Shown one piece after another: positions 1 to 7,407 of a stretch of DNA of 64,000 nucleotides; positions within the stretch are counted from its first letter, which is position 1; each line of letters begins with the position of its first letter. Origin of the DNA: Saprospiraceae bacterium (lineage in GTDB: Bacteria; Bacteroidota; Bacteroidia; Chitinophagales; Saprospiraceae); the NCBI GenBank assembly GCA_020436935.1, contig JAGQWX010000006.1, positions 85,361 to 149,360 of the forward strand. The letters run 5' to 3'. Under the pieces are notes generated by a model. It was not told where the DNA came from. It saw only the letters and a program-made list of their open reading frames with translations, and ran no database searches. Made by a program: the position numbers and the translations under genes.

Positions 1-877
1 TCATTTGGAGGGCAGACATGGTCAAACGTATGTCAGCAATGGACTGTACATTGTTCTGAATGTAAGGTTCAGGCACTGTTATGTTTTGGGCGTCAATTTC
101 TTTGTTGATAACTTCAAGCAATGATGTCCAATCTTCATATTGAAGCTTTAACGCCTTATTCAAACTCAGCAAACCTGGCTTTTGTGCGTCAGCATTACCG
201 TGTTTGAACATGTACTGCTCCAAGGCAAATTCCATGTTTTCCAAGGCCGTTTTTAGTGCTTGTAGCTTATGACCAGACTGCTCAATGATGTGTGATTTTT
301 CCTGAAGGAAAGCACGGTTGTACCTTTGGTGAAGATTTTCAAGTCGTTCGATGTCATTCTCGTATTCCCGAATGACTTCTTCAATGTTTTGCTCGTGTTT
401 GATGGAAAGATGCTGAAGACCGTGTTTGTCAATGACAGAAAATTCCGATTTGTATAAAGCTATTGCTTTTTCGATCAGCGTTTTGAATTTGCTGAGTTCC
501 TCCTTATCAAAAGCAAATTGATTCGTAATGGTAAAGCTGAGGCTTTTATGGCCTGCCAATTTTCTTTTGCTGAGTATTTCCTGAAGGGTATATGGGCCAA
601 GCAATTGGTTAGAAAGGTTCTTGTGGTGGTGCCTGAACCTTTCTACCAATCTGTGTATGTTGCTGATTTCTGGACTAAGCTTTGGAGTATCCTGGGGCAT
701 GTCAATGACGTATGGAATTTTTGCTTGTCCCAGAGCAGAAATCAATTCCTGGTGTTCGTGCATATTGATGGAAAGATGCAAAGGCTTCCCTTCAAATACG
801 GCATTATAAAAACCATTGATGACTGCTTGTTTGGTGATGTCTTCCATTACCGCCGGGTGTTCTTGAATGTTTTCCAT
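1..877 (-). CDS. Unrecognised coiled-coil protein, C-terminal end missing (cut by window edge)
   Basis: The minus strand is open from an ATG at 877 to the window edge, giving 292 complete codons with no stop. I do not recognise the family. After an N-terminal part of about 85 residues rich in charged and aliphatic residues, the protein becomes largely helical, with long stretches of heptad-like spacing from about residue 125 to 235 (for example the segment around IEEVIREYENDIERLEN). No signal peptide or membrane segment is visible at the start, so it is probably cytoplasmic. Codon use and composition look like the neighbouring genes. The downstream neighbour lies outside the window. A function cannot be assigned; a structural or scaffold role is possible from the coiled coil alone. 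Confidence 0.75.
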   Translation of the reverse strand, partial: MENIQEHPAVMEDITKQAVINGFYNAVFEGKPLHLSINMHEHQELISALGQAKIPYVIDMPQDTPKLSPEISNIHRLVERFRHHHKNLSNQLLGPYTLQEILSKRKLAGHKSLSFTITNQFAFDKEELSKFKTLIEKAIALYKSEFSVIDKHGLQHLSIKHEQNIEEVIREYENDIERLENLHQRYNRAFLQEKSHIIEQSGHKLQALKTALENMEFALEQYMFKHGNADAQKPGLLSLNKALKLQYEDWTSLLEVINKEIDAQNITVPEPYIQNNVQSIADIRLTMSALQM

Positions 878-1049
878 ACGGAATCAAAATTATTCAGGAA
901 CAAAGATACTACATATTTGATTTTTAATTATATGTATTACTGTATTTATTGAAATTATATTCTGAAACACAGCTTTCTGGCAAACGTTGCTTAGTGGTTT
1001 TGGGCGTTTTAATTATGATTACCACACCAGGGTTCAATCCGCCGGATGC

Positions 1050-1541
1050 CTATTTGTCCAGTATTTTTAATGCACTAAGTTCTTCGAAATTGACTGAAGA
1101 AGCAATCTTTGACAATTCTGCCAGCAATACGCTGCCTTTGAGCATGGCATAAATTGACATGTCCTCCGCTTTTAATTCTATGTAAACGTTGGTCAGTTTG
1201 TCTGCACTGCTGATGCCCATAACCTTGGCTTTTCCTTCTTTGCTTTTCACATCAATTAATGTTTCATAAGCCTGGGTCTGGAGCAATGTATTGATCTTGG
1301 CCTTGTCTTTTGTGGAGATGCCAGTATCCTTTTTAAATACCATGACATCTATGAATTCCACAGAGCTTTTTATGTTTTCGTTTTGCTTCAGGTATTTTTT
1401 CAGGTTATCACCTTCATACATGATGGACGTTACATTGTCATCGTTGCGGTATTTGCGAAGTACTCCTTCTACAGTACTTTGGCCGAAAGCCACCGACGAA
1501 AGAATTATAGAAAATATAGTGAGAAGAATATAGTTTTTCAT
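1050..1541 (-). CDS. DUF4252 family secreted protein (third in cassette)
   Basis: A 163-residue protein with a clear N-terminal signal peptide (hydrophobic to about residue 20, ending AFGQ) and no lipobox, so it is probably periplasmic. The remainder matches the DUF4252 pattern: short alpha/beta domain with a VMVFKKD-type strand followed by an ETLIDVKSKEGKAKV region and a final helix containing LAELSKIASSVNF. It lies 2 bases after the stop of the preceding DUF4252 lipoprotein gene, so the two are surely cotranscribed. The biochemical role of DUF4252 is unknown. It is the last gene of the sigma-factor cassette and shows clear but distant similarity to its two paralogues. Confidence 0.8.
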   Translation of the reverse strand: MKNYILLTIFSIILSSVAFGQSTVEGVLRKYRNDDNVTSIMYEGDNLKKYLKQNENIKSSVEFIDVMVFKKDTGISTKDKAKINTLLQTQAYETLIDVKSKEGKAKVMGISSADKLTNVYIELKAEDMSIYAMLKGSVLLAELSKIASSVNFEELSALKILDK

Positions 1542-1543
1542 TT

Positions 1544-2065
1544 TTACTTTTTAGACTTGGTGAAAGATTTGCTGAGTTTTGAAAAATCAGCCATACTGAT
1601 GTCGGTTTCTACATGCACCAGAGCAGTTTCCTCGTCACTGTTGACATAGACAAACAGATCATTCAGACGATCGCCTTTTTCTTTTGCCCAAACAGAGACC
1701 CGTGCGTCTTCATCTCTTACATAGATGTATGGGTTGAAATCATATCTTTCGAGACCACTTACGCTTTTGTCCAGATGGGTCCTCAGAGAAGGATTGTTCA
1801 TAGACTCCGCAAAAAGGACTCTTACTTTTTTGATGCCACCGGCAACACTATTGATGGCAGCAATATCATTTTCCAGGGCATCATTTTTGAGTCCGATTTG
1901 AACTCCTTTTTTGATCAGCCATCCGGGAATGGTGACTGCAAATACATGGTCCTGGTTGTCTTTTACATCTTCAAAGATGGAATTGATGGGGTTTCTGTTG
2001 CATGCGGTAAAAGATACCCCTATTGCCATAAGGCAAATGATGGTGAGTGATTGTAAGTATTTCAT
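1544..2065 (-). CDS. DUF4252 family lipoprotein (second in cassette)
   Basis: A 173-residue protein. Residues 1-22 form a lipoprotein signal peptide ending in FTAC, so the mature protein should be lipid-anchored at Cys22 in the inner or outer membrane. The rest carries the DUF4252 pattern, with an internal VRVLFAESMNNPSL segment, a strand-rich middle (RVSVWAKEKGDRLNDLFVYV) and a C-terminal helix (DFSKLSKSFTKSKK). Unlike its two paralogues it is lipidated, so the three products may sit in different compartments. It follows a strong terminator hairpin, so expression may depend on read-through. No catalytic motif is visible. Confidence 0.8.
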   Translation of the reverse strand: MKYLQSLTIICLMAIGVSFTACNRNPINSIFEDVKDNQDHVFAVTIPGWLIKKGVQIGLKNDALENDIAAINSVAGGIKKVRVLFAESMNNPSLRTHLDKSVSGLERYDFNPYIYVRDEDARVSVWAKEKGDRLNDLFVYVNSDEETALVHVETDISMADFSKLSKSFTKSKK

Positions 2066-2080
2066 TTGGAAAGGGAATTT

Positions 2081-2120
2081 AAAAAAACAAAGAGATCTAT
2101 TTCAGAAACAGACCTCTTTG
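2081..2120 (-). terminator. Rho-independent terminator inside the sigma/DUF4252 cassette
   Basis: On the minus strand CAAAGAGGTCT and AGATCTCTTTG pair over 11 bases with one G-U wobble, closing an 11-base loop, and are followed at once by seven T residues (A run at 2081-2087 on the plus strand). This is a textbook intrinsic terminator. It sits between the stop codon of the first DUF4252 gene (2133) and the start of the second (2065), so it would reduce transcription of the last two genes. Confidence 0.75.
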
Positions 2121-2132
2121 CCATTACCGATA

Positions 2133-2642
2133 TTAATGTTTTTCGATCTTTTCAAGGTGTTCTATACCGTCCACGTTGAATTTTTTGGCCAGTTTGGATA
2201 TTTTGTTGATATCGATTTTGCCAACAAAGCTCATCAATACAAACTCATCTTTACCTCCGACAAGCAACAATAGCTCGTTTACAATGTCACCGGTACCTTT
2301 GGTGAGGAACCTTACGTTTTCGCCCTTGTCGCGAACAGTGACCAAAGTCTCGTATTCACCAACAGGTATTTTTTTGATCGCCTCAGAGTAATACTTAGCA
2401 GCATTAACGTCAGTAGTCAGGATTTTCAAGCCTTTGATGCCGTTGATCAGTTCTTTTAATTCAGGATCCTCCATGTCTTGAGTAGCCTTGGCAGCCATCT
2501 GGAACATTTTTGGGCTCACAAATACTACTGTGAAGTCCTGATTTTCCTGGTATTGGTTGAAGAATTTGTCTATGGCGTCGACCTGAGCATACGATGCCAC
2601 CGTAAAAAATAGAGCAAGCGCTAGGGAAGTAAGCTGTTTCAT
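2133..2642 (-). CDS. DUF4252 family secreted protein (first in cassette)
   Basis: A 169-residue protein with a signal peptide of about 20 residues ending SYAQ and no lipobox. It is the most typical DUF4252 member here: DKFFNQYQENQDFTVVFVS at the mature N terminus, a LKELINGIKGLKILT segment and a final KLAKKFNVDGIEHLEK helix. It lies 45 bases downstream of the one-membrane-segment regulator and ends just before a strong terminator. DUF4252 proteins are known from many Bacteroidota genomes, often near ECF sigma genes, but have no assigned function. The context suggests a target or sensor of the envelope response run by the sigma factor; that is inference. Confidence 0.85.
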   Translation of the reverse strand: MKQLTSLALALFFTVASYAQVDAIDKFFNQYQENQDFTVVFVSPKMFQMAAKATQDMEDPELKELINGIKGLKILTTDVNAAKYYSEAIKKIPVGEYETLVTVRDKGENVRFLTKGTGDIVNELLLLVGGKDEFVLMSFVGKIDINKISKLAKKFNVDGIEHLEKIEKH

Positions 2643-2687
2643 TACTTAGTTTTAAAATAGTTATTATTAATATATTGTTTTCTGTTC

Positions 2688-3200
2688 TTATTGAGCCCCG
2701 ATCACTGGCGTATTGTCTATACGCTCCATGCCGGACTCGAGTTGTTTTTCGCTGGTCTTGAATACCTGGGCCAAAATCCTGATGGCATCTTCAGTATATT
2801 CAATGGCTTCTTCTGGATCTTGTACTTCCACATAGTTGGCAGCAGTAGTTTGGGATAGGTTGGTGCTTTCTTCCTGTGGGATCATATATTTGACCACCAG
2901 AAAACTTGCCAAAAATATCGCACTGGCAGCTGCTGCCATCTGGACCCATCTTCTCATGGAAATCACCTTGGAGCTTCCACTGGCCTGAGTATGAGTCTGG
3001 CTGTCCAACCCTTTGAGGAAATCTTTTTCTGTGGTAATAGCGGCTTCCTGCGCAAAGTATCCGAACATTGAAGCATAAGGCTTCAATTCTGCGTCTACAT
3101 CACCACCAGCAAAGTATTGCCTCAACGTTTTTTCTTCTTCAAGGCTGGTTTCAGCCTCAAAATATCTGTCCAGCAATGCTTTAATATCTTTTGTGTTCAT
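2688..3200 (-). CDS. Probable anti-sigma-type membrane regulator
   Basis: A 170-residue protein with a charged N-terminal cytoplasmic part (about residues 1-83), one membrane segment at about 84-105 (AAAASAIFLASFLVVKYMI) and an external tail of about 65 residues. The opening motif RYFEAETSLEEEKTLRQYF is common in small Bacteroidota proteins encoded directly after ECF sigma factors. It has no zinc-type HxxxCxxC anti-sigma motif. The gene starts 15 bases after the sigma factor stop. Position, size and topology fit a sigma-sequestering partner, but this rests on context rather than on a recognised anti-sigma domain. Confidence 0.65.
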   Translation of the reverse strand: MNTKDIKALLDRYFEAETSLEEEKTLRQYFAGGDVDAELKPYASMFGYFAQEAAITTEKDFLKGLDSQTHTQASGSSKVISMRRWVQMAAAASAIFLASFLVVKYMIPQEESTNLSQTTAANYVEVQDPEEAIEYTEDAIRILAQVFKTSEKQLESGMERIDNTPVIGAQ

Positions 3201-3215
3201 CTTGATTTTAAATTA

Positions 3216-3719
3216 TCAATATGTAAAATTTCGTAATTCATGTTTCAATTTCTGCCGGGCACGGAAAAGGTTCACTTTTACCTGATCCTCTGAGTATCCT
3301 GTGATATCGGCAATCTCTTTATAAGTATATCCTTCTACATCTCTGAGATGGATGATTTCTTTTTGGTGTTCTGGCAATCCGTCCAAAGTCTTCATGACGA
3401 TGGAAAGATTTTCACGATCTTCAGTAATGATGTCTGGTGTAGGATTCTTGTCTGAAATGAAGTGGTAGTCATCTACGCTTCCCGACATCACCGCTTTTCT
3501 ACCGCGAATTTTGTCGATGGCAAGATTTCTTGTCACTGTCATACACCAGGCTTGTTTATTGTCAATGGCATCGAGCTGATCACTTTTTTGCCAGACCTTG
3601 ACAAACACCTCCTGAACAACATCTTCTGCATCCAGGTCATTTCCCAGAAGCTTCAAAGCAAATCGGTACAATTTGTCCTTGTACTTCATTACTTCTTTTA
3701 TGATTTTATCGTTTTGCAT
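3216..3719 (-). CDS. ECF-type RNA polymerase sigma factor
   Basis: A 167-residue sigma-70 family protein containing only regions 2 and 4, the ECF layout. Region 2 is visible at about residues 10-80 (LYRFALKLLGNDLDAEDVVQEVF, then WCMTVTRNLAIDKIRGRK). Region 4 is at about 112-160 (LPEHQKEIIHLRDVEGYTYKEIADITG, then VKVNLFRARQKLK), the usual DNA-binding helix-turn-helix. It heads a minus-strand run that continues with a membrane-anchored partner and three DUF4252 genes. The upstream stretch 3720-3826 holds only an imperfect promoter-like element (TATTTCTG at 3757-3764), as expected if the sigma factor reads its own non-standard promoter. The target regulon is unknown. Confidence 0.93.
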   Translation of the reverse strand: MQNDKIIKEVMKYKDKLYRFALKLLGNDLDAEDVVQEVFVKVWQKSDQLDAIDNKQAWCMTVTRNLAIDKIRGRKAVMSGSVDDYHFISDKNPTPDIITEDRENLSIVMKTLDGLPEHQKEIIHLRDVEGYTYKEIADITGYSEDQVKVNLFRARQKLKHELRNFTY

Positions 3720-3826
3720 ATTCCTTAACTGTGACGATGGCTAATTGTGAATGTTACAGAAATAATAATTTTTTTCTGAGCAACATATGTTAAAAATTAA
3801 TTTGATGGGTAAATGGCTGAAATATC

Positions 3827-4252
3827 CTATTTAAAAACAAAGTGTTTGAACATTTGATAATTGACCAAAACGCCTACCAGAACAGTGACTATAATTCTTT
3901 CTACAACAAAGGGTAGATCGGTCCAAATGGTAAATAAGTAAACGCCAAGTGCGTTGAGTCCTATGGACAGTCCCAGCGCTATCAGATATTTGATGGCCTG
4001 GTGCCTCAGCTTGCCGTCTCTGGATTTAAATGCCCAAATCCTATTCATGAAAAAACTGACAAAAGCACCCAGACAAGATCCGATGGTGGTAGAGAAAACT
4101 TCTTTAAAGGACATCAGGTGGTACATGGCTAGCGATAATCCATAATCAGAAATAGTCGCTAACCCACTTACAATGAGTGATCTTACAAATGTGTGCTTAC
4201 GCAACTTGTGTACAAAGGGAATAGAAAGGATTTTTTCAATCAATAAGATCAT
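3827..4252 (-). CDS. GtrA-like polytopic membrane protein
   Basis: A 141-residue protein with four predicted membrane segments, at about residues 25-45, 50-72, 88-108 and 115-135. The pattern FVRSLIVSGLATISDYGLSL near the start, then GAFVSFFMNRIWAFKS in the middle and VNYQMFKHFVF at the end is typical of the GtrA family. Members take part in moving or using polyprenyl-linked sugars for surface polysaccharide modification. There is no adjacent glycosyltransferase, so the substrate cannot be inferred. It stands alone between the sigma cassette and the acetyltransferase gene. Confidence 0.85.
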   Translation of the reverse strand: MILLIEKILSIPFVHKLRKHTFVRSLIVSGLATISDYGLSLAMYHLMSFKEVFSTTIGSCLGAFVSFFMNRIWAFKSRDGKLRHQAIKYLIALGLSIGLNALGVYLFTIWTDLPFVVERIIVTVLVGVLVNYQMFKHFVFK

Positions 4253-4327
4253 AATTTATCTTCCCGGTCAAAGGGAGAACGTAAGTGCTTTATAATGCAA
4301 ATAAAATAATTTCATTTCTACTTCATC

Positions 4328-5455
4328 TTATTGTTGAAGCTTTTTTGAGTAAATCCTGTAATTTTTATACAAACGACCATTGAGCTTTTCTGCACTGACG
4401 CACATTTCCTTGTTGCTTTCCAGGATCCAGCTTGCCTCGCCACCTGTTATTCCAAACTTCCGCGCCTGTTGGATGATTTTGGAAAAAAATACAGCTTCAA
4501 TGCCCAGTTTTCTGTAGGGCTCCAGCACACCGAGCAAAATAACCCTTAGGTTTTTGATTTTATTTTTCCGGAATAAGATGTTGAAAATGATGCCTGGAGA
4601 GAGTTTTCCGTTTTTGGAATTCACCATGAACTCATTGATGTCGGGAATGGCCAACAAAAATCCAATGGCTTTGCCATCCTGTTCTGCTATGAAGGCGAAT
4701 CTTTCATCGACTACCAGTTTGAGTTCTCCGGCAAGGAAGTCAAACTCTTCTGCAGTTGGAGGAACGAATCCCCAGTTTTTTTGCCAGGCATATTGATAGA
4801 TAGAGCGCACTTTGGCCACTTCTTGCTTCCAGTCTGATTTCCGGATTTGGCGGACTGAGATGTTTTTTTTGGCCAATCGGTCTGCCAGATTATGCTCCAA
4901 AGCCAGCGATCGATCGTTGACCGAAGCTGTTGCAATGTAATAGGCCCCCATATTCATTTCAATCCTGAAACCTTCATTCAGCAACAATGCTTCATAATAG
5001 GGAAAATTGTATGTCATTTGGATGACGGGAGGGGTTTCATATCCTTCAACCAGTAATGCAGCAGTGTCATTGGTTGTAAAATTAGCAGGACCCAGCAGGC
5101 TTCCTACATCATTGGCTTTGCAATAATTGGTGACGGCATCAAAGAGCAATTGGCAAACATTTTGGTCGTCGATGCAATCAAAAAAGCCAAACCACGCCAC
5201 CCGCGTTTCATGATACGTATTGTAATTATTGTTGATGGTTACTGCAATTCTGCCAAGGATTTGGTGAGCCTCATCTTCAACAAGAAATAGTTTAGCATCT
5301 GAATGCCTGAAATAAGGATTCTTTTTTGGATCTAATTTTTCTGCAACCGCAATATTGAATTCAGGGGTATATTGATCATCTCCCTTGTATAAAGAGTGCG
5401 GAAAACGGATAAATTTTTTTAATAAGGTGGCATTTTCGACAGCAAGCAATTTCAT
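4328..5455 (-). CDS. GNAT-like acetyltransferase of about 375 residues
   Basis: A 375-residue cytoplasmic protein of a type common in Bacteroidota and usually labelled GNAT family N-acetyltransferase. The N-terminal part contains FLVEDEAHQILGRIAVTINN, resembling the core strands of a GNAT fold, and the C-terminal half repeats the theme (FIAEQDGKAIGFLLAIPD, then LLGVLEPYRKLGIEAV), where R/Q-x-x-G-type acetyl-CoA contacts would lie but are not canonical. The end (GGEASWILESNKEMC) also recurs in relatives. The ATG overlaps the stop of the upstream protease gene (TAATG), so they are translationally coupled. The acceptor substrate is unknown. Confidence 0.7.
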   Translation of the reverse strand: MKLLAVENATLLKKFIRFPHSLYKGDDQYTPEFNIAVAEKLDPKKNPYFRHSDAKLFLVEDEAHQILGRIAVTINNNYNTYHETRVAWFGFFDCIDDQNVCQLLFDAVTNYCKANDVGSLLGPANFTTNDTAALLVEGYETPPVIQMTYNFPYYEALLLNEGFRIEMNMGAYYIATASVNDRSLALEHNLADRLAKKNISVRQIRKSDWKQEVAKVRSIYQYAWQKNWGFVPPTAEEFDFLAGELKLVVDERFAFIAEQDGKAIGFLLAIPDINEFMVNSKNGKLSPGIIFNILFRKNKIKNLRVILLGVLEPYRKLGIEAVFFSKIIQQARKFGITGGEASWILESNKEMCVSAEKLNGRLYKNYRIYSKKLQQ

Positions 5456-6894
5456 TATTTCAACTCAAAGCTATAAGGGTAGGTTCCCGGATAATTTTCG
5501 TAAAATCCCTCAAATATGATTTTTCCCTGATGACTTTCCAAATAATTGATCAATTGCTGAGCGTCTGTCACTATTTTGTCGTTGACCTTTGTGATGATGT
5601 ACCCTGGCTCTACGTTGGTTAATCCCAGGAGACTGCCATTTTCTACAGATATCACAATGACACCCCTCACTTTGAATTTAGTTTTTTCATAGCTGTCCAG
5701 ATCTCGAATTTCAATACCAAGCTTTCTAAGTATCGGGTCTCTTCTTATAGCTACAAAATCTGTTGAATTGAGTTGGTTTTTAAGCGTTATAACAGCAAGT
5801 TTTCTGGAGCTGCCTCTGATGTATTCTACACTCACCTTATCTCCGGGCCTGAACTGGGCCAGGTTTTCCATAAACTCAGGAACAGTGTTCATTTCCTTTC
5901 CATTGAGTTTTAATATGATGTCTCCATTCAACATTCCGCCATCAGCTGCTGCTCCGTCTTTAACTACCGAAGTAATGTATACCCCTTTCACGTCTGTCAA
6001 TTTCTGATCCGAAGCGATGGCATTGTCCACATTTTGTAGTTCAACACCCATCCAGCCACGTTGTACCACTCCATATTCCTTCAGGTCAGTGATGACTTTT
6101 TTTGCCAGGTTGACAGGTATGGCGAAGGAGAAACCTTCATAACCTCCTGATGAAGAAATGATGGCTGTATTGATTCCCACCAGTAAACCCATAGAGTTGA
6201 GTAGTGCACCTCCGCTGTTACCGGGATTGACGGCAGCATCTGTCTGTATGAAAGATTCTATACCACTATTTTCCAGGATATTGATGTTTCGTCCTTTGGC
6301 AGAAACAATGCCGGCAGTAACTGTCGACTGGAGTTTAAATGGATTGCCAACTGCAATGACCCATTCTCCCACCCGAAGACTATCAGAGTTGCCAAGAACA
6401 ACATAGGGCAGCATGTGAGCGTCAATTTTGAGCAGCGCAAGGTCAGTATAAGGATCTCCGCCGATAAATTTAGCTTTCAACTCGCGGTTATCGTTGAGCA
6501 CCACCTCAATTTCGTCGCCATCACCTACCACATGGTTGTTGGTAATGATGTAACCATCACTGCTTACTATAACCCCGGATCCACTGTTGGTGCTGTATGT
6601 TTTTGAAAAAACATTGTCTTTGCCAAGAGATTCGTATGACCTTATATAGACTACCGATTGTACGCCTTGGGCTGCTGCTGCAGTAAAATCAGTAGGAGTG
6701 GATGAATTAAAAAGGCTGTTGAGTTTATCGGTGAACAATAAGTCATGTTCTGCTGCTTGCCTGGCCTTTATACTCTCTTCTATATATATTTTTTTAACCG
6801 GGTTGATCCAGGTGGCATAGATAAATACACTTGCAAAAGATGAACTCAGGCACAGTGCAGCAAGCCAGATCATGGTTTTACCAGTCAATTTCAT
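5455..6894 (-). CDS. HtrA/Deg-type serine endoprotease with PDZ domains
   Basis: A 479-residue envelope protease. An N-terminal membrane segment (about residues 8-28) anchors it or serves as an uncleaved signal. The trypsin-like domain (about 70-265) carries all three catalytic residues: His121 in TNNHVVG, Asp151 in TDLALLK, and Ser227 in NPGNSGGA. PDZ-like regions follow, one at about 275-370 with GWMGVELQNV and GDIILKLNGKEM, and a second at about 395-475. Members degrade or refold damaged periplasmic proteins. The ATG at 6894 is preferred because a longer reading frame would begin with a TTG at 6927, upstream of the likely transcription start set by the element at 6917-6924. Confidence 0.92.
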   Translation of the reverse strand: MKLTGKTMIWLAALCLSSSFASVFIYATWINPVKKIYIEESIKARQAAEHDLLFTDKLNSLFNSSTPTDFTAAAAQGVQSVVYIRSYESLGKDNVFSKTYSTNSGSGVIVSSDGYIITNNHVVGDGDEIEVVLNDNRELKAKFIGGDPYTDLALLKIDAHMLPYVVLGNSDSLRVGEWVIAVGNPFKLQSTVTAGIVSAKGRNINILENSGIESFIQTDAAVNPGNSGGALLNSMGLLVGINTAIISSSGGYEGFSFAIPVNLAKKVITDLKEYGVVQRGWMGVELQNVDNAIASDQKLTDVKGVYITSVVKDGAAADGGMLNGDIILKLNGKEMNTVPEFMENLAQFRPGDKVSVEYIRGSSRKLAVITLKNQLNSTDFVAIRRDPILRKLGIEIRDLDSYEKTKFKVRGVIVISVENGSLLGLTNVEPGYIITKVNDKIVTDAQQLINYLESHQGKIIFEGFYENYPGTYPYSFELK

Positions 6895-6916
6895 GGAATC
6901 ATTAAAATTATATGAC

Positions 6917-6946
6917 CAAATATACAAAGCTTTTCATTCAAGTAAA
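6917..6946 (-). promoter_or_regulatory. Bacteroidota-type promoter of the protease/acetyltransferase operon
   Basis: Minus-strand TATATTTG (6924-6917) matches the -7 consensus TAnnTTTG exactly. TTTA (6946-6943), one mismatch from the -33 TTTG, lies 18 bases upstream. Transcription would begin near 6910, leaving a leader of roughly 15 bases before the ATG at 6894. Confidence 0.65.
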
Positions 6947-7407
6947 TGTACCCATGATGAATAGATTTGTTGAAGTTATTGTTGTGACTATCAAGAAGGC
7001 TTTTCTTGCCAATGGGTTCTTTGCTTATCCCATACCCCAAAATGGCCATCAGTATTTATGAATTTCCAAACTAAAGGGGTGGCTCCAATAATTAATTCAA
7101 TTTTTTATCACAACAACGTCTACCAGTTAAAACGATATTTTGCAAGAAAATTTTACAATTCGCCAGTTTTTATGAATTCAGGGCAACAAAAAGTCGTTAC
7201 AGCAGGTATCTGGAGGAATATTAATCTTTGGAATTAACCAACACAGATTTGTTTTATTCATTGCTTGTAAATATTATTGTGGTAATATCGAAAGCTTTGA
7301 AACATGCCAAGCCTTCAGATAGTGTTTTATCGTTAACCGCGTTGGTCATTTCCCCAAATGCTTGCAATAATGCGCTGCCACATTGATAAAAATTGAAATT
7401 CAGCACA
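6947..7407. other. Intergenic region with a possible decayed reading frame
   Basis: A divergent, AT-rich region of about 460 bases between the protease promoter and the oxidoreductase gene. No tRNA, terminator or convincing promoter was seen. From 7254 to about 7400 the minus strand is open and reads like a protein tail (short sample: LLQAFGEMTNAVNDKTLSEG), ending in TAA at 7254. Upstream it runs into the antisense of the oxidoreductase gene, so no sensible start is available. It could be a gene remnant or chance. Confidence 0.35.

Noticed and set aside
518..952. Plus-strand open frame of 144 codons at the left end
   Set aside because: Lies opposite the long minus-strand frame running to the edge, whose helical protein composition is far more natural.
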